Assembly: GCA_947460595.1 (NCBI GenBank)
Contig: CANHGS010000025.1
Span: 1-45,979, forward strand
Direction: 5' to 3'
DNA length: 45,979 nt
Source of the DNA: Bacteroidota bacterium
GTDB lineage: Bacteria > Bacteroidota > Bacteroidia > Chitinophagales > Chitinophagaceae
Shown: positions 42,291-45,979 of the stretch, piece by piece
How positions within the stretch are numbered: the first letter of the stretch is position 1
How the letters are laid out: every line of letters starts with the position of its first letter
Notes under the pieces: generated by a model
Told to the model about the DNA's origin: nothing
Seen by the model: only the letters and a program-made list of their open reading frames with translations
Databases searched by the model: none
Translations under genes and position numbers: made by a program

Positions 42291-42331
42291 CCAAGCGTCA
42301 GAAAGTTGCGGGTCAAAAACCGTCTTCTTGT

Positions 42332-43309
42332 TTATAATATCCAGTTGAATTGGTAGTCAATAGGAGCTTTGATGCCACTGCGCTCAGCCACTTTACGGAA
42401 TCGGTATGGTAGACCCATTAAATAATCCCTTCCTTTTTCTGCTGCACCATTCAATCCTGTCATATTTCCAATATTCCATTCTTCTACTAAGGATTCTAAA
42501 ATATTGGTATAATCCATACTGGTATAAACACCTAGTCTTTGAGCGGCGTCACTAAAATGAGTCCAACTTTGTCCAATTTTTTCTCCTTGTTGACGAAGAA
42601 AATGTGCTGGCATAACAATTTTTTTTCGCATCATATCTTCAAAAGCAATCATCATTTCACTTGGATCAATTTCAAATATTTTTGTCACAAATGAACGATA
42701 TGCTTTTGCATGACGTGCCTCGTCAGCTGCAATTACTCCGCAGATTTTAGACAATTGTTCATTGCCATGTTTCTTTGCCAGAGTAGCTGTTCTTCTATGT
42801 GAAATATTGGTAGCCATTTCTTGAAAAGAAGTGTAAACAAAATTGCGATAAGGGTCTCTGGCTGTTCCAATTTCCATACCGTCAGCAATTAAGTGCTGGG
42901 TACTAATTTCCATTTGACGCATATTCACTCGGCCAGAGAGATAAATATATTTATTCAATAAATCGCCGTGTCTGTTTTCTTCGGCTGTCCACATTCTAAC
43001 CCATTTACTCCAACCTTTTGGTTCCCCTTTGCTAATGCCATCAATTTCCATCAACCAGCTTTCATAGGTTGGAAGCGCTTCTTCTGTTATCAAATCACCA
43101 ACCAAGATGGCCATATAATCGTAAGGAAGGGCTTTGCACTGCTCTTGAATTTCCTTAATCTCTTTGGTAAATTCCGGGTTATTGCTTTCAGGGAGAAAAT
43201 CAGAGGGTTGCCAATTAATATCTATGGGTTTCAAGAATTCTTCAATGATATTTTCAATTTTCTGTGCAAGAAAATGCATCACTTCAATTCGTGTGGGATT
43301 CAAGGTCAT
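42332..43309 (-). CDS. Acyl-ACP desaturase (soluble di-iron)
   Basis: A 325-aa soluble desaturase of the stearoyl-ACP Delta9 type, introducing a cis double bond in acyl-ACP. Di-iron ligands are intact: Glu77 (TEEALP), Glu111 and His114 (EENRHG), Glu164 (FQEMAT), Glu197 and His200 (DEARH). Length is normal. The start is taken at the ATG at 43309; a second ATG ten codons later is possible. A near-consensus -7 box TACCTTCG (7 of 8 to TAnnTTTG) lies upstream near 43365-43372 on the minus strand. The glutaminase-like gene follows on the same strand. Confidence 0.92.
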   Translation of the reverse strand: MTLNPTRIEVMHFLAQKIENIIEEFLKPIDINWQPSDFLPESNNPEFTKEIKEIQEQCKALPYDYMAILVGDLITEEALPTYESWLMEIDGISKGEPKGWSKWVRMWTAEENRHGDLLNKYIYLSGRVNMRQMEISTQHLIADGMEIGTARDPYRNFVYTSFQEMATNISHRRTATLAKKHGNEQLSKICGVIAADEARHAKAYRSFVTKIFEIDPSEMMIAFEDMMRKKIVMPAHFLRQQGEKIGQSWTHFSDAAQRLGVYTSMDYTNILESLVEEWNIGNMTGLNGAAEKGRDYLMGLPYRFRKVAERSGIKAPIDYQFNWIL

Positions 43310-43416
43310 GATTGTTCAGCTTGTGATTATTAGTTCATTGCATGGCTTGTGGACCAATACAGGGCGAAGGTAAGGGTTTATCAATCATTAAAGCCCTAGC
43401 TGGGCATACAAAAAAC

Positions 43417-43450
43417 AAGGGTAAAACAAACAGTTATTCGTTTTACCCTT
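43417..43450 (-). terminator. Terminator of the polysaccharide deacetylase gene
   Basis: A perfect 11-bp stem (43417-43427 with 43440-43450) with a 12-base loop is followed on the minus strand by GTTTTTTG. It lies just after the deacetylase stop codon (43473). Confidence 0.85.
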
Positions 43451-43472
43451 ATAGCTAGACATGAAACAATCC

Positions 43473-44303
43473 TTATTTTTTTGCCTGAACAGTAGGATAG
43501 TGGTCAATTGTTTCAAACACATAACGCTTGTCTTGTTTGAGGATGTTGATGAATCTACTCAATGAGTCAGCATATTGTTTTTTCTCAAATAAACGGTCGT
43601 GAGAAAGGATCACAATCATATTGGGTTGATTGGTGCTTCCGTCATCAAATTTCTGATTCAATTTTTTAATCATTTCATCAACGGACTCCTTGGGAGCTTT
43701 GGCTTTGGCTTGTTGTGACCATTCCATGTCCCAGCCAACTATTTTGTAGCCCAATGAATCCAATTTAACAACTACAGGGGTGGTTGATTTTTGACCCTGT
43801 ATATCTCCATTAGATGCCCAAGTATTATTGCCGGGAAGTCGGATGATTTTCACAGGGATTTTCAACAACTGTTCGTTTTTGATAAAATCATTTAAGGCAC
43901 TATCCGTATTGGCAGGCGCATAAAATTGGCTATACTTATCATTAAAACCATGGCTAAAGCTATGGTTGGCCAATAAAAACTGTGGATAGTCATTTCTCAA
44001 AGAATCAATCATCCTTTTTTTCCAAGGCCCCACTTGGTTAAATCCAACTGCAAAAAAAGTAGCTTTAATACCATGCTCCCTAAAGATGGCCTTGCTATTG
44101 ACAGTTCCTGGGGGTTGGGGTGAGTCATCCCAAGTAAGGAACACATATCTTTTTGAACTATCATATTTGATAACAGAACCGGGTCCTAATTTGGCTTCTG
44201 CGGGTTTGGTTGAATCAGTGGCAGGTTTTTGATCTTTGCCATTGTTACATGCGAACAACAATACCAATAAAGCCATGCTGCCAAAAAAAAATTGTTTCTT
44301 CAT
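43473..44303 (-). CDS. Lipoprotein polysaccharide deacetylase-like protein
   Basis: A 276-aa lipoprotein from the ATG at 44303: the lipobox LLFAC places the acylated Cys at residue 19. After a flexible Lys/Pro-rich linker comes a NodB-type domain, starting LTWDDSPQPPG (56-66) with the DD pair (59-60) and the zinc motif HSFSH (114-118). The first motif reads WDDS rather than the usual FDDG. The family removes N- or O-acetyl groups from chitin, peptidoglycan or xylan; the substrate is unknown. An upstream in-frame ATG would add residues before the signal and is rejected. A terminator follows at 43417-43450. Confidence 0.85.
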   Translation of the reverse strand: MKKQFFFGSMALLVLLFACNNGKDQKPATDSTKPAEAKLGPGSVIKYDSSKRYVFLTWDDSPQPPGTVNSKAIFREHGIKATFFAVGFNQVGPWKKRMIDSLRNDYPQFLLANHSFSHGFNDKYSQFYAPANTDSALNDFIKNEQLLKIPVKIIRLPGNNTWASNGDIQGQKSTTPVVVKLDSLGYKIVGWDMEWSQQAKAKAPKESVDEMIKKLNQKFDDGSTNQPNMIVILSHDRLFEKKQYADSLSRFINILKQDKRYVFETIDHYPTVQAKK

Positions 44304-44480
44304 TCCTTCTATTTTTTCAAAAATAACCACGGCTTAAGTTATTTCAACAGCTTATTTATTCATAGTTGTGCATAACCATTGTATGCTCCTATTTTCTCAA
44401 CTGTTTAACATTTTTTAGTCAACGAAGCTGTTTTATTTTATGTTTTAAGGAAAAGATGCTTTCAGTTTAAATTTTATGCC

Positions 44481-44918
44481 ATGAAAAAAAAGCTACGCTT
44501 ATCAAGTCTTAGTTTGTTGATGTTCTTTTCATTGATGATGTCTCAAAGTGCTTCTGCCCAAGAAATCTCAGAATCTGCACTTAAGAAACAGGCGGTTGAA
44601 ATTAAAGGCGGAAATGAGCTTCTGCAGAAATTAACTCCTATAACTTTTAAATACAATGAACTGGATTTTCAATATTTGGGAAATCCTAAAGCCCTTCAGT
44701 ATGGTTTTAATGCAGATCAAGTACAATTGATTTTGCCATCCTTGGTGTATGCTAAAAATGGTCAATACTTGGAAGGTAAAAATTTGTACAAGACCTATTC
44801 ACGTAAAATGGTAGATGCATCTGGTTTAATCCCCATTTTAGTTGCATCCGTGAAAGAATTACAAGAACAATTGAATCAGCTTAAAGCAGAAATGGCAGAA
44901 CTAAAACAAGCTAAATAA
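44481..44918 (+). CDS. Small secreted protein resembling the peptidase S74 intramolecular chaperone domain
   Basis: A 145-aa protein with a signal peptide (about 1-26, SASA). The mature part matches the C-terminal S74/intramolecular chaperone fold of phage tail fibres and Bacteroidota tail-fibre-domain proteins: ELLQKLTPITFKYN, GFNADQVQLILPSLV, a YKTYS-type strand, SGLIPILVASVKELQEQL and a C-terminal coiled coil (about 120-145). The cleavage-dyad pattern S-D-x-x-x-K is present as S30-E-S-A-L-K35, only four residues after the predicted signal cleavage. There is no upstream fibre domain, so it stands alone, which is unusual. It is convergent with ahcY, sharing the hairpin at 44923-44952. Confidence 0.7.
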   Translation: MKKKLRLSSLSLLMFFSLMMSQSASAQEISESALKKQAVEIKGGNELLQKLTPITFKYNELDFQYLGNPKALQYGFNADQVQLILPSLVYAKNGQYLEGKNLYKTYSRKMVDASGLIPILVASVKELQEQLNQLKAEMAELKQAK

Positions 44919-44952
44919 AAAAAAGCCCCCGACAATTAACTGTTGGGGGCTT
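44916..44952 (-). terminator. Terminator of ahcY
   Basis: A 12-bp stem with one G-U pair (44923-44934 with 44941-44952) closes a 6-base loop. On the minus strand it runs into an eight-base T run (complement of the As around 44917-44924). It may also help end the plus-strand S74-like gene, whose stop is at 44916-44918. Confidence 0.88.
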
Positions 44953-44973
44953 AGCTATTTGTACTAAAAGTTC

Positions 44974-45979
44974 TTAGTAGCGATACATATCAGATTTAAA
45001 AGGACCAGATTTTGCAATACCTAGGTATTCAGCTTGCGCGTCTGTTAATTCATCTAGAACAGCACCAACTTTAGCTAAGTGCAAGAATGCAACTTTCTCA
45101 TCTAAGTGTTTAGGCAATACATAAACTTTATTCTCATAATTTTTGAAATTGGTCCACAATTCAATTTGAGCTAAGGTTTGGTTAGTAAAGCTATTACTCA
45201 TTACAAATGATGGATGTCCTGTTGCGCAACCTAGGTTCACTAGACGGCCTTCAGCCAACAAAATGATGTCTTTTCCTTCTATATTATACAAATCAACCTG
45301 TGGTTTAATAGTGTCTTTGGTATGACCATAATTCTGATTTAACCAAGCCACATCAATTTCAATATCAAAGTGTCCAATATTACAAACAATGGCTTTGTCT
45401 TTCATGGAACGGAAATGTTTCTCAGTAATCAAGTCTCTGCAACCAGATGCAGTAACAACAATATCAGCTTCTTTCACAGCTTCAGCCATTGGTTTTACTT
45501 CAAAACCTTCCATTGCTGCTTGTAATGCGCAGATGGGGTCAATTTCAGTAACAATAACACGGCATCCAGCACCTTTTAGAGAAAGCGCCGAACCCTTGCC
45601 CACGTCACCATAACCACCTACAACGGCAATCTTTCCAGCCATCATCACGTCAGTAGCCCTACGGATTGCATCTACCAAAGATTCTTGACAACCGTATTTG
45701 TTATCAAATTTAGATTTAGTAACAGAATCGTTTACATTAATGGCAGGAATTGGCAAACTGCCTTTTGCCATACGCTCATACAAACGGTGAACACCTGTAG
45801 TGGTTTCTTCAGATAAACCTTTGATGTCTTCTGCTAAGTTCGGGTATTTGTCAAATACTAAGTTTGTTAAATCACCACCGTCATCTAAAATCATATTAAG
45901 GTATTTTCCACCTTCGAATGCATTGATAGTTTGTTCGATACACCAATCAAACTCTTCTTCGTTCATTCCTTTCCAAGCA
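44974..45979 (-). CDS. ahcY: Adenosylhomocysteinase (5' end outside window)
   Basis: S-adenosylhomocysteine hydrolase splits SAH to adenosine and homocysteine, clearing the product of methyltransferases such as those in this window. 335 codons are present; the full protein is usually about 430-470 aa, so roughly the first 100 are beyond the right edge. The frame is open to the end of the window (AWKGMNEEE at the edge), so the internal Met at 45966 is not the start. NAD-binding [10 protein letters not shown], substrate-site residues in [12 protein letters not shown] and SVTKSKFDN segments, and the C-terminal KSDMYRY tail all fit. A strong terminator follows. Confidence 0.96.
   Translation of the reverse strand, partial: AWKGMNEEEFDWCIEQTINAFEGGKYLNMILDDGGDLTNLVFDKYPNLAEDIKGLSEETTTGVHRLYERMAKGSLPIPAINVNDSVTKSKFDNKYGCQESLVDAIRRATDVMMAGKIAVVGGYGDVGKGSALSLKGAGCRVIVTEIDPICALQAAMEGFEVKPMAEAVKEADIVVTASGCRDLITEKHFRSMKDKAIVCNIGHFDIEIDVAWLNQNYGHTKDTIKPQVDLYNIEGKDIILLAEGRLVNLGCATGHPSFVMSNSFTNQTLAQIELWTNFKNYENKVYVLPKHLDEKVAFLHLAKVGAVLDELTDAQAEYLGIAKSGPFKSDMYRY

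Noticed and set aside
44304..44480. Riboswitch or regulatory RNA upstream of the S74-like gene
   Set aside because: The 177 bp is A/T rich without a recognisable conserved fold or terminator.

Overview
The window is about 46 kb of AT-rich chromosomal DNA from a member of the Bacteroidota, most likely Chitinophagales/Chitinophagaceae. This is inferred from the gene content: an OMP_b-brl_3-type TonB receptor, a DUF2723 glycosyltransferase, DUF6702, DUF2911, a UbiD-type decarboxylase and an UpxY-like NusG paralog. Start codons mostly lack Shine-Dalgarno sequences. The Bacteroidota -7 promoter element TAnnTTTG recurs close to start codons. No transposase, integrase, phage block or CRISPR array was found. 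The window is mostly ordinary chromosome, with several less usual small systems.

Layout: 1-3.7 kb holds an outer-membrane receptor (followed by an 11-unit heptamer repeat), a DUF445 membrane protein and tRNA-His. 3.9-7.9 kb holds a Prc-type S41 protease followed by an orphan NusG paralog, convergent with the tRNA methylthiotransferase gene mtaB. 8.0-14.2 kb has a possible 35-aa small ORF, a DUF2723 membrane glycosyltransferase and a VWA/AAA+ ATPase pair. 14.2-18.5 kb (minus strand) has a surface beta-barrel protein, a lipoprotein, and a cysteine desulfurase/phosphoglucosamine mutase pair. 18.5-23 kb (plus) has a methyltransferase, then a PAP2 phosphatase with overlapping ATGA coupling to an ArnT-like glycosyltransferase, then a CNNM/CorC-like transporter.

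23-28.4 kb holds DUF6702, a HupE/UreJ-like membrane protein, an M1 metallopeptidase and two tandem secreted esterases. 28.4-33.4 kb holds a MORN-repeat protein, a large Asp-box/sortilin-like secreted protein, a methyltransferase and pdxJ. 33.4-38.6 kb holds a UbiD decarboxylase, a DUF2452 protein with an extra N-terminal domain, DUF2911 and an Omp85-like barrel protein. 38.7-46 kb holds a Tat-exported sugar isomerase/epimerase-like protein behind a 13-bp direct repeat, a GNAT acetyltransferase, a coupled acetoacetate-decarboxylase-like/SDR pair, a protein-glutaminase-like protein next to an acyl-ACP desaturase, a lipoprotein polysaccharide deacetylase, a small secreted peptidase-S74-like protein, and ahcY running off the right edge.

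The points most worth follow-up are: the cytosolic glutaminase-like protein with a C-H-D triad and no ATG start; the free-standing S74 chaperone-like protein with the Ser/Lys cleavage dyad just after its signal peptide; the 35-aa ORF at 8024-8131; the DUF2452 fusion; the heptamer array; and the operator-like direct repeat at 38.7 kb. All calls come from reading sequence and motifs; no database search was possible.
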